Shown here: one piece after another, positions 36,714 through 50,111 of the stretch | Layout of the letters: each line of letters opens with the position of its first letter | Position numbering within the stretch: position 1 is the stretch's first letter | Source of the DNA: Legionella steelei | GTDB taxonomy: Bacteria > Pseudomonadota > Gammaproteobacteria > Legionellales > Legionellaceae | Length of the DNA: 64,000 nt | Assembly: GCF_001468005.1 (NCBI RefSeq) | Contig: NZ_LNYY01000019.1 | Coordinates: forward strand, 2,043,070-2,107,069 | Reading direction: 5' to 3' | Made by a program: the position numbers and the translations under genes | The notes under the pieces: model-generated | Database searches by the model: none | Told to the model about the DNA's origin: nothing | What the model saw: only the letters and a program-made list of their open reading frames with translations

Positions 36714-38966
36714 TTATTCTGAGGTAATAACTTGCAATTGAGTCACGTTTTGCAAGCCACGCGGCAATCGATTGCCTCGACGCCCACGCTCACCTTTGTA
36801 ATGCTCCAGATCAGCCCCTTTCAAAGTAAAATGACGTTTACCAGCATGTACAGTAAGGGAGTCATCTGCAGAAAGTACTTGCAAATCAATCACATACTCT
36901 TCACGTGCTGCGGCTTTAGCAGAAGGGATACTGATCAACTTATTTCCCTTGCCGCGAGATAATTCAGGCACCTCTTTGGCCGAAAAAATGAGTAAGCGAC
37001 CAGCGCTGGTAGCACAGGCAACAAACAACTCATCATGTTTAGGGAGTATTCGCGGTGGTAAAATATTACTGGCATCAGGCAGCCTAATACATGCTTTTCC
37101 ATTGCGATTTTTTACATAAAGATCGGCGATTTTAGCAATAAATCCATATCCTGCATCACAAGCTAATAACACCAATTGTTCTGGCTCACCGCCAACTACC
37201 GCTTCAAACAATGCACCTTCGGCAGGATTAAGTTTACCGGTCAAAGGCTCACCTTGTCCGCGCGCAGAGGGTAAAACATGGCCAGGCAAAGAATAGACCT
37301 TACCTTCACTATCAAAAAAGAGAATTTGCTGGTTTGAGCGCGCCATGGCCTGTGCTTTGAACTCATCACCTGCTTTATAACTGAGCTCACTTCCAAGGAC
37401 ATCAAAACCTTTAGCGGCTCTTACCCAACCTTTTTTGGAAAGCACAACCGTAATCGGCTCATTGGGTAAAATATCTTCTTCTTTTAATGCCTGTGATTCT
37501 TGGCGGACAATAATTGGTGAACGACGCGCATCACCAAACTCATCTCTATCCTTAATAATTTCGTCCTTAACCAACGTTTTTAGGCGTTGTTCTGAGGCGA
37601 GAATGCTCTGCAGATTATCGCGTTCAGCACAAAGCTCATCCAGCTCACCACGTATCTTTATCTCTTCCAATTTGGCCAAATGGCGCAATTTCATTTCTAA
37701 AATGGCTTCCGCCTGGCGATCGCTGAGATTAAACCGGGCCATTAATCCTTGTTTAGGGTGTTCGTGTTCACGAATAATGGCTATGACTTCATCAATGTTC
37801 AGATAGGCAATCAGTAATCCTTCAAGCACATGAATGCGATCCAGTACTTTGAGCAAACGATATTCCAAACGTCGTCTTACGAGCGTGATTCGATAAGACA
37901 GCCACTCGGTTAGGATATCCAGTAAATTTTTTACTTTGGGTTTGCCATCAAGTCCTATCATATTGAAGTTAACTCGATAACTTCGCTCCAAATCGGTCGT
38001 GGCAAATAAATGCGACATTAAGCCTTCCACATCCACTCGATTTGAACGCGGGATAATGACCAAACGGGTTGGATGCTCATGATCAGACTCATCGCGCAAA
38101 TCCTCGACCATAGGCAATTTTTTCTGTTGCATTTGCAATGCAATTTGCTCGATTATTTTGGCACCAGATACCTGGTAAGGCAGGGCAGTAATCACAATAT
38201 TTTGCTTTTCCTGACGGTATACCGCTCGCATTTTAACGGAACCATTACCTGTCTCATACAAAGTAGCAATTGCTTCAGGTGGCGTAATGATTTCAGCCTC
38301 AGTCGGAAAATCAGGCCCTTTAACGTACTGAGTAATTGCAGCTAAATCCGCTTGCGGATTATCCAGTAAATGCACGCAGGCGTTGGCTACTTCGGTGAGG
38401 TTATGCGGGAGAATATCCGACGCCATGCCCACCGCAATACCAGTTGCGCCATTTAATAATATATTAGGCAGACGCGCTGGCAATAATGAAGGCTCTTGTA
38501 GCGTTCCATCAAAGTTGTCGACCCAATCGACGGTACCTTGTAATAACTCAGAAAGGAGTACTTCCGCGTAAGGAGATAATCGAGCTTCAGTGTACCTCAT
38601 GGCCGCAAAAGACTTAGGATCATCAGGAGAGCCCCAGTTTCCCTGGCCATCAACAAAAGGATAACGATAAGAAAATGGTTGCGCCATTAATACCATGGCT
38701 TCATAACATGCGCTGTCGCCATGCGGATGGAACTTACCCAACACATCCCCAACCGTACGCGCTGACTTTTTATATTTGGCTGTTGCTTTCAAACCAAGTT
38801 CAGACATCGCATAAATAATGCGCCGCTGCACTGGTTTTAATCCATCGGCAATATGAGGTAAGGCTCTATCTAAAATAACGTACATTGAATAATCAAGATA
38901 CGCCTTTTCTGTAAACTCAGTTAATGCTTTTCGTTCTGTAACGTCATTCATCGTTTTTTTATTCAT
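36714..38966 (-). CDS. parC: DNA topoisomerase IV subunit A
   Basis: 750 residues, the usual ParC length. The DNA breakage-reunion subunit works with ParE to decatenate chromosomes. The N-terminal part has [21 protein letters not shown] and [12 protein letters not shown]. The quinolone-determining region is [16 protein letters not shown] (Ser and Glu both wild-type-like). The catalytic Tyr lies in [14 protein letters not shown]. The GyrA-like [18 protein letters not shown] loop precedes it. The C-terminal part is a degenerate beta-pinwheel without the GyrA box, supporting ParC over GyrA. parE is not adjacent. Two DnaA-box-like sites lie upstream. Confidence 0.96.
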   Translation of the reverse strand: MNKKTMNDVTERKALTEFTEKAYLDYSMYVILDRALPHIADGLKPVQRRIIYAMSELGLKATAKYKKSARTVGDVLGKFHPHGDSACYEAMVLMAQPFSYRYPFVDGQGNWGSPDDPKSFAAMRYTEARLSPYAEVLLSELLQGTVDWVDNFDGTLQEPSLLPARLPNILLNGATGIAVGMASDILPHNLTEVANACVHLLDNPQADLAAITQYVKGPDFPTEAEIITPPEAIATLYETGNGSVKMRAVYRQEKQNIVITALPYQVSGAKIIEQIALQMQQKKLPMVEDLRDESDHEHPTRLVIIPRSNRVDVEGLMSHLFATTDLERSYRVNFNMIGLDGKPKVKNLLDILTEWLSYRITLVRRRLEYRLLKVLDRIHVLEGLLIAYLNIDEVIAIIREHEHPKQGLMARFNLSDRQAEAILEMKLRHLAKLEEIKIRGELDELCAERDNLQSILASEQRLKTLVKDEIIKDRDEFGDARRSPIIVRQESQALKEEDILPNEPITVVLSKKGWVRAAKGFDVLGSELSYKAGDEFKAQAMARSNQQILFFDSEGKVYSLPGHVLPSARGQGEPLTGKLNPAEGALFEAVVGGEPEQLVLLACDAGYGFIAKIADLYVKNRNGKACIRLPDASNILPPRILPKHDELFVACATSAGRLLIFSAKEVPELSRGKGNKLISIPSAKAAAREEYVIDLQVLSADDSLTVHAGKRHFTLKGADLEHYKGERGRRGNRLPRGLQNVTQLQVITSE

Positions 38967-39324
38967 GAAAATAATAAGTACTATTTAACCACTGGGATGC
39001 TCTGTTGCAAAGTAATTTTAGCAAAGTTCGCTTAGTGCATATATAGAAACAGCCTATATATTGTGAATAACTTTGTTCTGCTTGCTCGAACAATGACAGG
39101 ATATTTCCTAACTTATTGAAAATTAAATGATTTTAAAATATGCTGTTTTTTAAATCATTTTCGCCCTGTGGATAACTTTGTGTATTATGCTTGAATAAAA
39201 ATGTTAAGTCATTGTAAATCACATAAAAATCACTAGCGTTTCTTCCCGCCAACTGCCTGTTGCCATGAATTACACGGATAATGATATATAATTAAATAAA
39301 GAAAAACATGATTAATGGCCTGTT
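38967..39324. other. AT-rich divergent gap with two DnaA-box-like sites
   Basis: 358 bp between parC and the diguanylate cyclase. TGTGAATAA at 39062-39070 and TGTGGATAA at 39167-39175 are matches to the reverse complement of the DnaA box TTATNCACA; the second is the perfect consensus. Both are followed by CTTTGT. A TATAAT stands at 39287-39292 before the cyclase gene, without a clear -35 at normal distance. No RNA gene seen. Confidence 0.55.
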
Positions 39325-41523
39325 ATGGATGACAGCAAAAAGAGAAATCAAGACTCGCTATTTACTTACTCGACTTCACGATTCAGTAAATTTTTATTGT
39401 ATTTCATTTTCATACCAGCGCTTGCACTCGTATTAATTATTAGTATTTCCTCTTATCGTCAAGTAGATAAACTGGTCGAGGCGAACAGTTGGGTAACCCA
39501 TACTTATGAAGTGATTCAATCCGTTGATCAGGTACTATTCTCCATTGTTAATATTAATTCCTTACAAAGAGGCTATCTGATTTCTGGTGATGACCAGTTC
39601 ATATCATCTATTGATAAAATAAAAAGCGGCTTGAAACAAAATTTTGATAATTTATTTGAGCTGACAAAAGATAACCCGCCACAGAAGGAACGAATAGCTC
39701 ATTTTATTGATTTAATCAATCAAAGGCTTAGCCAATTAAATCAAACCATTCAATTAAAAATGAATAACAAGCTCAATACACAAGAGGGGATGGATTTTTT
39801 CCGTCAAGAGGCAGACCTTTCAAATCAAATTAAAGACGCAGGCCAAGAAATAAAATCAGTTGAATTAGTACTGCTAAATGGAAGAAATGACATCGTACTT
39901 GCTAACGCGAATTTTGCAAACTTTATTATTATCTGTGGAAGCATTGTGAGTATAGTTGGTTTAATTTTAGCCTTCATCCTCGCGAACAAAGAATTATCTC
40001 GCAGTTTAAAAGCAGAACGTGATAGGAAATATGTTGGGACTCAATTAAGAAGTATTTTAGAAAGTGCAACAGACATGATCGCTGCTGTGGATAATAATCA
40101 TTGCTATCTTATCTTCAATGAAGCATATCAACGTGAATTTAAACGTTTATTTGGCCGACATATAACCATAGGCATGAATATAGATGCTGCTTTTGCTGAT
40201 ATCTCCAGTGCAAAAAGTAAGTTAGTGGAGATATGGAAAGAGTCACTAAAAGGCGGGGAGTTTGTAAGAAATATTGAATTTGAAGCACATAAGCAGCATA
40301 ACGTCTATGAAATTACTTCCAGCTTAATTAAAAATGAAAATAACGAAATTAGTGGGGCAGTGCATATTATTCGTAATATTACCAAGCAAATTGCAGAGCA
40401 AATCGAACTTAAAGAATCTTATGAAAAGCTCAATGCCGGAATGCTCGCGTTGCAAGATAAAAACGAACAAATCACTCTTCTTGTGGAGATGAGTGACATT
40501 ATGCTTGCATGCAGCTCTCAAGATGAGTTAAGTCATGTCATGACAAAATACTGTCAGCGCATGCTGAATTTTGCGAGTGGTTATTTATATGTCATGCATC
40601 CCTCAAAAAACTATTTGGAAATTGCGACAACCTGGGGTACCCCCAACGACCAGGGAAATACTTTTTCTCCTGATGAATGTTGGGCAATTCGCTTGGGAAG
40701 GGTTCATCATGTACGTCCATCCCACAACGAACTAATTTGCAATCACGTGCACATCACCAATGAGCAAAACACAGTCTATCTTTGCGTTCCCCTAATGGCT
40801 CAGAATGATATTTATGGTTTATTGTATTTGGAAATTACCCAGGAAACTCCCGTTGCATTTTCTGAGAATCAACAACTATTCATTAATGCGTTCTCTGAAT
40901 TAACTGCTTTAGCCTTTGCAAATGTACGCCTAAGAGAAAACCTCAGGTATCAATCGATGCGTGATCCTTTAACCGGCTTATATAACCGTCGATATCTAGA
41001 AGATTTTCTCTTAAAACAAATTCATCAAGCAGAACGTACAAAATCACCACTTTCCGTTTTAATGCTCGATCTAGATCACTTCAAAAAAATAAATGATACC
41101 TATGGTCATGATGCAGGTGATGCAGCTTTAAAAGAGTTAGGTAAAGTATTGCAAGATGATATTCGCGTTGGTGATATTGCCGCGCGCTATGGCGGTGAAG
41201 AGTTTCTTGTTGTCTTTTATAGTACCGATGCAGAAACAATTAAAACACGCGCTGAGAGCATTAGACATGAAATTTCACGCCTGCAAATAAAATATGGCGC
41301 CCAAGTCGTAGGTCCTATTACCGCATCTATTGGTATTTCCGTTTTCCCGACGCACGGACGTACCCCAGAAGAATTAATCGAATCAGCAGACAAAGCATTG
41401 TATTTTGCAAAAGCTAATGGCAGAAATCAGGTGGTTTTATTTTCAGATCTTGAAAAGAAAAAGTATCGTGGCAATGGGAAAAGGAATGAATACAACAAGT
41501 CTTCTGATAATAAGCTAATGTGA
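39325..41523 (+). CDS. Membrane-bound diguanylate cyclase (CHASE3-PAS-GAF-GGDEF)
   Basis: 732 residues. Makes cyclic di-GMP. Order: membrane helix (about 21-42), periplasmic CHASE3-type helical sensor (VDQVLFSIVNINSLQRGYLISGDD region, about 45-195), second helix (about 196-220), PAS (ILESATDMIAAVDNNHCYLIFN, about 245-350), GAF (about 385-545) and GGDEF. The active-site loop is RYGGEEF (GGEEF 623-627), so the cyclase should be active. The inhibitory site RVGD (614-617) is five residues before it. MRDPLTGLYNRRYLEDFL and DHFKKINDTYGHDAGD are intact. There is no EAL domain. Transcribed alone toward the ATP operon. Confidence 0.93.
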   Translation: MDDSKKRNQDSLFTYSTSRFSKFLLYFIFIPALALVLIISISSYRQVDKLVEANSWVTHTYEVIQSVDQVLFSIVNINSLQRGYLISGDDQFISSIDKIKSGLKQNFDNLFELTKDNPPQKERIAHFIDLINQRLSQLNQTIQLKMNNKLNTQEGMDFFRQEADLSNQIKDAGQEIKSVELVLLNGRNDIVLANANFANFIIICGSIVSIVGLILAFILANKELSRSLKAERDRKYVGTQLRSILESATDMIAAVDNNHCYLIFNEAYQREFKRLFGRHITIGMNIDAAFADISSAKSKLVEIWKESLKGGEFVRNIEFEAHKQHNVYEITSSLIKNENNEISGAVHIIRNITKQIAEQIELKESYEKLNAGMLALQDKNEQITLLVEMSDIMLACSSQDELSHVMTKYCQRMLNFASGYLYVMHPSKNYLEIATTWGTPNDQGNTFSPDECWAIRLGRVHHVRPSHNELICNHVHITNEQNTVYLCVPLMAQNDIYGLLYLEITQETPVAFSENQQLFINAFSELTALAFANVRLRENLRYQSMRDPLTGLYNRRYLEDFLLKQIHQAERTKSPLSVLMLDLDHFKKINDTYGHDAGDAALKELGKVLQDDIRVGDIAARYGGEEFLVVFYSTDAETIKTRAESIRHEISRLQIKYGAQVVGPITASIGISVFPTHGRTPEELIESADKALYFAKANGRNQVVLFSDLEKKKYRGNGKRNEYNKSSDNKLM

Positions 41524-41546
41524 GTCGTAAAGTCCGTAGGAACGCA

Positions 41547-41563
41547 AGCCCGGGTTACACTGC
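41547..41563. repeat. Degraded REP-like remnant
   Basis: GCCCGGGTTACACTGCA resembles the inner part of the REP family (CCCGGGTTTCGCTGCGC) but lacks the GTAGCCTGGG end. Confidence 0.3.
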
Positions 41564-41610
41564 ACTGCAAGTATACGTTTAAAGAAAATTTGGTGGTTTC
41601 AAAGAGATAT

Positions 41611-41642
41611 AGAACTTCTTTCTTAACAAAGTAAGAAGTTCT
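41611..41642. terminator. Inverted repeat between diguanylate cyclase and atpC
   Basis: Perfect 10-bp arms AGAACTTCTT (41611-41620) and AAGAAGTTCT (41633-41642) with a 12-nt loop, 20 bp beyond the atpC stop. The position suits termination of the ATP synthase operon and of the convergent gene. U-tracts are weak on both sides. Confidence 0.45.
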
Positions 41643-41662
41643 AACAATTAAATTTGCAATTA

Positions 41663-42085
41663 CTATTTGATATTTTTTCTAACTTTTTGAATCAGGCGAA
41701 TCTGTGCAACAGCTCGAGCGAGCTCTGCAGCAGCAACCGAATAATCCATTTCACCGCCTTTACTAGACATTGCCGCCTCAGCTTGCGCTTTTGCAGCAAG
41801 GGCAGCTGACTCATCTAGATGCTCAGCTCGTTCAACTACATCTGCAAGGACAGTAACGCTGTTAGGTTGAACTTCCAGCATACCACCTTGAACGTAGTAA
41901 ATTTCTTGCTGACCACCAGGCAAGGTAAGTCTTACTTCGCCTGGTTTTAGAACGGTAAGTAAAGGTGCATGACCTGCTGTAACGCCTACTTCACCTAATT
42001 CTCCGGTTGCAACAACCATTTCGACTAAGCCAGAGAATATTTCATGTTCAGCACTAACAATATCTAAGTGCGTTGTTCTAGTCAT
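41663..42085 (-). CDS. atpC: F1Fo ATP synthase epsilon subunit
   Basis: 140 residues (E. coli 139). Central-stalk subunit of F1 that couples to gamma and can inhibit ATP hydrolysis. The N-terminal beta-sandwich shows LDIVSAEHEIFSGLVEMVVATGELGEVGVTAGHAPLLT and the YYVQGGMLEVQPNSVTVLADV strand. The C-terminal helical hairpin is ERAEHLDESAALAAKAQAEA. Last gene of the operon, 11 bp after atpD. Confidence 0.97.
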   Translation of the reverse strand: MTRTTHLDIVSAEHEIFSGLVEMVVATGELGEVGVTAGHAPLLTVLKPGEVRLTLPGGQQEIYYVQGGMLEVQPNSVTVLADVVERAEHLDESAALAAKAQAEAAMSSKGGEMDYSVAAAELARAVAQIRLIQKVRKNIK

Positions 42086-42096
42086 ATTTGCTTACC

Positions 42097-44351
<2,255 letters not shown>

Positions 44352-44375
44352 AATATCACTTCGCCTTAAATTGAC

Positions 44376-45929
44376 TTACCAACTTGCTGTACGCTTAAAG
44401 TCTTCTACAGCTTTTTTCAATTTTGCTTCAATGTCATTATCGTAAGCACCTGCTTCATTGATCAGTTGTAACAGATCAGGATGTGTGCTGCGCATATAGT
44501 CATGTAACGACGCTTCAAATGCAGCAACTTCATTTACAGGTACATCATCCAAATAACCTTTTTCAACCACAAACAATGCTGTACCCATTTCAGCAACAGA
44601 TAATGGAGAGTATTGTTTTTGTTTCATAAGTTCAGTGATTCGTTGTCCACGCTCTAATTGCTTACGAGTCGCGTCATCAAGATCTGAAGCAAATTGCGAG
44701 AACGCTTCTAATTCACGGAACTGAGCAAGTGCTAAACGAGTACCACCACCTAACTTTTTCATGATTTTCGTTTGTGCCGCACCACCCACACGAGATACAG
44801 AAAGACCTGAGTTAATAGCAGGTCGAACACCTGAGTTAAACAAATCCACATCAAGGAATATCTGACCATCTGTAATGGAAATAACGTTAGTTGGTACGAA
44901 CGCAGATACGTCACCCGCTTGAGTTTCAATAATTGGTAATGCAGTTAATGAACCTGTTTTACCTTTTACTTCGCCCTTAGTCAGCTTTTCAACTTCATCA
45001 GCATTGATTCGTGCAGCTCTTTCTAATAAGCGTGAATGTAAATAGAAAATATCCCCAGGGTATGCTTCACGACCTGGTGGTCTGCGCAACAACAAAGATA
45101 TTTGACGATATGCCCAAGCTTGTTTGGTTAAATCATCATAAACAATCAATGCATCTTCACCGTGTTCCATGAAGTATTCACCCATGGTACATCCAGCATA
45201 AGGAGCAATAAACTGTAATGCAGCCGAATCAGAAGCTCCTGCTACGACGACGATGGTATGCTCTAAAGCACCATGTTCTTCCAGTTTACGAACGATTGCC
45301 GCAACAGAAGAAGCTTTTTGTCCTATTGCTACGTAGATACATTTAACGCCAGTACCTTTCTGGTTGATGATCGCATCAATAGCAATCGCAGTTTTTCCTG
45401 TTTGACGGTCGCCAATAATAAGCTCACGTTGACCACGTCCAACTGGAATCATCGCATCAATAGCTTTTAATCCGGTTTGTACGGGCTGATCTACTGATTT
45501 ACGCGCAATAACGCCAGGAGCCACTTTTTCAATTGGTGACATGCCTGCAGCATCAATTGGTCCTTTACCATCAATTGGATTTCCTAAGGCATCAACAACT
45601 CGGCCTAAAAGTCCTTTACCTACTGGAACTTCAAGAATACGACCAGTACATTTACCTTTTTGGCCTTCAGCTAAAGAAGAATATTCACCAAGAACAACCG
45701 CGCCCACTGAATCTCTTTCGAGGTTAAGAGCCAGACCATAAACGCCGCCAGGGAATTCAATCATTTCACCAGCCATTACGTCTTCAAGGCCATGTAAGCT
45801 CACGACACCGTCTTTTAAGCTAACAATAGTACCTTCATTTCGTGCTTCAGATACTACACTAAAGTGTTCTATTTTCTTTCTGATTAATTCACTGATTTCA
45901 GAAGGATTTAATGCTACTTGTTCTGACAT
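44376..45929 (-). CDS. atpA: F1Fo ATP synthase alpha subunit
   Basis: 517 residues (E. coli 513). Non-catalytic nucleotide-binding subunit. The Walker A loop is [13 protein letters not shown]. The N-terminal beta-barrel contains [19 protein letters not shown], and the arginine finger region is [17 protein letters not shown]. The N-terminal helix ([17 protein letters not shown]) docks the delta subunit. Lies 17 bp behind atpH. Confidence 0.98.
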   Translation of the reverse strand: MSEQVALNPSEISELIRKKIEHFSVVSEARNEGTIVSLKDGVVSLHGLEDVMAGEMIEFPGGVYGLALNLERDSVGAVVLGEYSSLAEGQKGKCTGRILEVPVGKGLLGRVVDALGNPIDGKGPIDAAGMSPIEKVAPGVIARKSVDQPVQTGLKAIDAMIPVGRGQRELIIGDRQTGKTAIAIDAIINQKGTGVKCIYVAIGQKASSVAAIVRKLEEHGALEHTIVVVAGASDSAALQFIAPYAGCTMGEYFMEHGEDALIVYDDLTKQAWAYRQISLLLRRPPGREAYPGDIFYLHSRLLERAARINADEVEKLTKGEVKGKTGSLTALPIIETQAGDVSAFVPTNVISITDGQIFLDVDLFNSGVRPAINSGLSVSRVGGAAQTKIMKKLGGGTRLALAQFRELEAFSQFASDLDDATRKQLERGQRITELMKQKQYSPLSVAEMGTALFVVEKGYLDDVPVNEVAAFEASLHDYMRSTHPDLLQLINEAGAYDNDIEAKLKKAVEDFKRTASW

Positions 45930-45946
45930 GGAAACTATCCTCTAAA

Positions 45947-46489
45947 TTATGCGGCCAATTCAGTGCTAAGCTTATTAAGCTTGCCACGAACTGAACCATC
46001 TATAACTAAATCGCCCGCCCGAATTATTGCTCCACCAAGCAAGGAAGGATCAATACTGATTTTTAACGAGACCTTACGCTGTAAGCGCTGACTTAATGAT
46101 TCGATTAATCGTTGTTGTTGTGCACTAGATAAATCTGAGTAACTGCTTACATCAACATGCAGCGTTTTTTCTTGCTCTGCACGATGTGCTTCATAGAGTG
46201 CATAAATATCAGGTAGCAACATCAATCTTTTATTTGTAGCCAGTAAATTAATTAAATTGTTTAATGGCATATTTTCATTTGATTTTGCACCCATTGCTGC
46301 TTGCAACAGCTCAATGTGCTGCACGACGGTTGTTGCTGGATTCGTAATAAAATGCTCAGCCTCTGGCGTCAACACAGCTTGTGCAAGATTTCTCAAATGT
46401 GCTGACCACTCAGCTAATTTTTTTTCCCCTAAGGCATATTCAAAAATTGCTTTAGCGTAGGGTCTGGCTATGGTGGTACTATCAGACAT
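45947..46489 (-). CDS. atpH: F1Fo ATP synthase delta subunit
   Basis: 180 residues (E. coli 177). Peripheral-stalk connector between b and the F1 head. It begins [16 protein letters not shown], the family start. The C-terminal strand region [33 protein letters not shown] matches the OSCP/delta signature. The start codon is one base beyond the atpF stop, so coupling is likely. Confidence 0.97.
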   Translation of the reverse strand: MSDSTTIARPYAKAIFEYALGEKKLAEWSAHLRNLAQAVLTPEAEHFITNPATTVVQHIELLQAAMGAKSNENMPLNNLINLLATNKRLMLLPDIYALYEAHRAEQEKTLHVDVSSYSDLSSAQQQRLIESLSQRLQRKVSLKISIDPSLLGGAIIRAGDLVIDGSVRGKLNKLSTELAA

Positions 46490-46490
46490 T

Positions 46491-46961
46491 TTAAATCTCT
46501 TCTATCAAGTTATCTAACAATGCAGTGTTTGCCTTAGCATCTACTTCGCGCATTAAAATTCTCTCAGCACCAGTTATAGCCAAGTTTGCTACTTGTTTAC
46601 GCAACTCATCTTTTGCATGGTTGATTTGTTGCTGTAATTGCTCTTGTGCCAATTTCACTTGTGTTTGCGCTTCATGTTTTGCTGTTTCTTTAGCTTCTTC
46701 GATTATTTGCGCAGCACGCTTATTTGCTTTTTCAATGATATCAGCTGATTGAACTTTGGCTTGCTTTAATTCATCTTTTACACGATGTTGTGCCAATTCC
46801 AATTCTTTTCGACCTCGTTCAGCAGCAGCAAGACCATCAGCAATTTTGTCTTGTCTTTCTTCCATTGCCTTTGCCAATGGAGGCCATACTAATTTCATGG
46901 TAAACAAAACAAACGCTGCAAAAACGAGCATTTGTACAATTAGTGTTAAATTAATTTCCAC
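46491..46961 (-). CDS. atpF: F1Fo ATP synthase b subunit
   Basis: 156 residues, identical in length to E. coli b. One N-terminal membrane helix ([25 protein letters not shown]) is followed by a long amphipathic right-handed coiled coil (residues about 35-150) that forms the stator. Preceded by a strong intercistronic hairpin after atpE. Confidence 0.97.
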   Translation of the reverse strand: MEINLTLIVQMLVFAAFVLFTMKLVWPPLAKAMEERQDKIADGLAAAERGRKELELAQHRVKDELKQAKVQSADIIEKANKRAAQIIEEAKETAKHEAQTQVKLAQEQLQQQINHAKDELRKQVANLAITGAERILMREVDAKANTALLDNLIEEI

Positions 46962-46984
46962 CGTTTAATCTCCTGTAACAATTA

Positions 46985-46999
46985 GGGCGCTTAGCGCCC
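46985..46999 (-). promoter_or_regulatory. GC-rich intercistronic hairpin between atpE and atpF
   Basis: GGGCGC, a 3-nt loop TTA, then GCGCCC, lying in the 51-bp gap between the atpE stop and the atpF start. No U-tract follows, so it is more likely an mRNA-stabilising element or translation modulator than a full terminator. Such elements near atpE fit the need for many more c subunits than b. Confidence 0.6.
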
Positions 47000-47012
47000 C
47001 GATCATGTGTTA

Positions 47013-47315
<303 letters not shown>

Positions 47316-47324
47316 TTAAATCGG

Positions 47325-48546
<1,222 letters not shown>

Positions 48547-48572
48547 ATATTCACCTAAGTTTCACCGCGCGA

Positions 48573-48601
48573 ATTATAAAGTAACTGGTATAAATAATCA
48601 A
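48573..48601 (-). promoter_or_regulatory. Promoter of the ATP synthase operon
   Basis: On the minus strand TTGATT, a 17-nt spacer and a perfect TATAAT, with the -10 ending 27 nt before the atpI GTG. It is the only good promoter in the 85-bp gap to gloA. Confidence 0.65.
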
Positions 48602-48631
48602 TGCCATTTTTTATACATGCGTGATTATTTA

Positions 48632-49072
48632 CTACCAATGACCTATATTAGACGCTGATGCCCAGGGTTCTTGAATAGGTAAAGGTTCGCCTTTTTGCAG
48701 CAATTCGATAGAGATATTATCTGGCGAACGAATAAACGCCATATGGCCATCTCGAGGAGGCCTGTTAATGACTACCCCTGCATTTTTTAATCGTTGGCAT
48801 GTCGCATAGATGTCATCTACTTGATACGCTAAATGGCCAAAATTACGACCTTCTTTATATTCTTCGGGATCCCAATTATAAGTAAGCTCGAGCATAGGTG
48901 TATTTGTGTGGCTTTTGTGCTCTAAATCACCCGGTGACGCAAGAAATATCAAAGTATAGCGGCCTTTTTCATTCGGCGTGCGTTTGACCTCAACCAGTCC
49001 CAATTTATTGCAAAAAAAGTCCAGTGACTCATCTAAATTAGATATTCGCACCATCGTATGTAAATAATTCAT
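48632..49072 (-). CDS. gloA: Lactoylglutathione lyase-type VOC protein (glyoxalase I)
   Basis: 146 residues (E. coli GloA 135). Converts the methylglyoxal-glutathione hemithioacetal to S-lactoylglutathione. All four metal ligands of glyoxalase I are in place: His5 (YLHTMVRI), Glu62 (MLELTYNW), His80 (NFGHLAYQV) and Glu123 (ISIELLQ). The ELTYNW segment is specific to GloA among VOC proteins. The last 20 residues (PLPIQEPWASASNIGHW) are longer than in enterics. AAGGAG precedes the ATG. Cytosolic. Confidence 0.9.
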   Translation of the reverse strand: MNYLHTMVRISNLDESLDFFCNKLGLVEVKRTPNEKGRYTLIFLASPGDLEHKSHTNTPMLELTYNWDPEEYKEGRNFGHLAYQVDDIYATCQRLKNAGVVINRPPRDGHMAFIRSPDNISIELLQKGEPLPIQEPWASASNIGHW

Positions 49073-49212
49073 CCCTTTTCTCCTTTATTATTGGCATTTA
49101 TATCCCGTTAATGCCGCTTACAATAGATTTTAACGTCTATAATTATAGTGTGGAACTTATTATCACAACTCAGGTAATAAGTAATGTTATTAACCTCGCA
49201 AAAGGAAAGAAC

Positions 49213-49458
49213 ATGCCTGATAAGATCCAACACACTGCAGCCAGTATGCAGCAAAAAATGCTCGCTCGTTATAGCGATGGATTATCTCATAAACATAACA
49301 AACATCACCTAGAATATCGACAACACTGTAGATCCCACCCATGTAATCAAAGTAATGGCTTAAATGAAGAAGATGGATTAACTGGTTCTACGGGATTATT
49401 ACGTCAATTTAAATTAAGGAAAATACGTAAACGACCTGACAAAGGACATTTCCATTAA
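49213..49458 (+). CDS. Small basic His-rich protein, unknown
   Basis: 81 residues from the ATG at 49213, which has AAAGGAAAG just upstream; the same frame opens at 49111 but that part lacks a ribosome site and overlaps the promoter-like TATAAT at 49138-49143. Rich in His, Lys, Gln and Arg (SHKHNKHHLEYRQHCRSHP) with two Cys, no membrane segment. The C-terminal half LTGSTGLLRQFKLRKIRKRP is strongly cationic. No family recognised. A convergent stem-loop follows the stop. It could bind nucleic acid or metal, but the sequence does not show which. Confidence 0.6.
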   Translation: MPDKIQHTAASMQQKMLARYSDGLSHKHNKHHLEYRQHCRSHPCNQSNGLNEEDGLTGSTGLLRQFKLRKIRKRPDKGHFH

Positions 49459-49468
49459 CAACATGCAT

Positions 49469-49520
49469 CCTAGGAAAAGCAGTTGGATGTATTTACCCTT
49501 GCATCAATTGCTTTTCTAGG
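49469..49520. terminator. Bidirectional hairpin between convergent genes
   Basis: Arms CCTAGGAAAAGCAGTTGG (from 49469) and CAATTGCTTTTCTAGG (to 49520) pair over about 19 bp with two single-base bulges. It lies exactly between the stops of the small basic protein and the BON lipoprotein. Confidence 0.6.
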
Positions 49521-49521
49521 G

Positions 49522-50106
49522 TTATCCAAAAGAATTATTTTGATACGTAAAATATTTAAGAATTTTTACTACTTGCGTCACATCACTTGTTTGTCTTGCC
49601 ATATTAACTACTTTTTCAGCTTGTTCTTGATGCACATCTCCCATTAAATAAACCACTCGATCAGAAGTTACTACCTTAAATGCGTTCGGATCAATAGAGC
49701 CATCAGCAAAAATTTGGCTGCGGATCTTCGCTGTAATCCAACCGTCTTGCACTGAATTTGATCCTGAGGCACTTACTCCTACCTGATTAAACATCCGTCT
49801 ATAGCCTTTTACTAAAGCCAATCGTCGTTTTAATTCGACACGCATTTCAGGAGTGGGTACATGGCCAGCTAATAAAACATCTCCGTTAAACACCGCAATA
49901 TCAATCACACAATTGTTATTTTTAAATTTATTATCAATCGTGATCGCGTTATTTACTTTGAGGTATAAATTGTAATCATCCAATTTTTTATACACATCGT
50001 GTCTATCATAAACCATAGTGGCACCTGTCCATAAGCTGCTTATGCAGCCAGACAGACACAATAGAACCAATGTAAGTAGAACAGCAAAACATCCGTGTTT
50101 TAACAT
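49522..50106 (-). CDS. BON-domain lipoprotein, second DolP-like paralogue
   Basis: 194 residues. The lipoprotein signal is MLKHGCFAVLLTLVLLCLSGC with lipobox LSGC (Cys about residue 21). Two BON domains follow: about 50-115 (LYLKVNNAITID..FNGDVLLAGHVPTPEMR) and about 125-190 (ITAKIRSQIFADGSID..SDRVVYLMGDVHQEQA). The same architecture as the gene upstream, which begins 6 bp away, so this is a tandem duplicate. Predicted outer-membrane-anchored periplasmic phospholipid-binding protein. Confidence 0.85.
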   Translation of the reverse strand: MLKHGCFAVLLTLVLLCLSGCISSLWTGATMVYDRHDVYKKLDDYNLYLKVNNAITIDNKFKNNNCVIDIAVFNGDVLLAGHVPTPEMRVELKRRLALVKGYRRMFNQVGVSASGSNSVQDGWITAKIRSQIFADGSIDPNAFKVVTSDRVVYLMGDVHQEQAEKVVNMARQTSDVTQVVKILKYFTYQNNSFG

Positions 50107-50111
50107 TTTAT

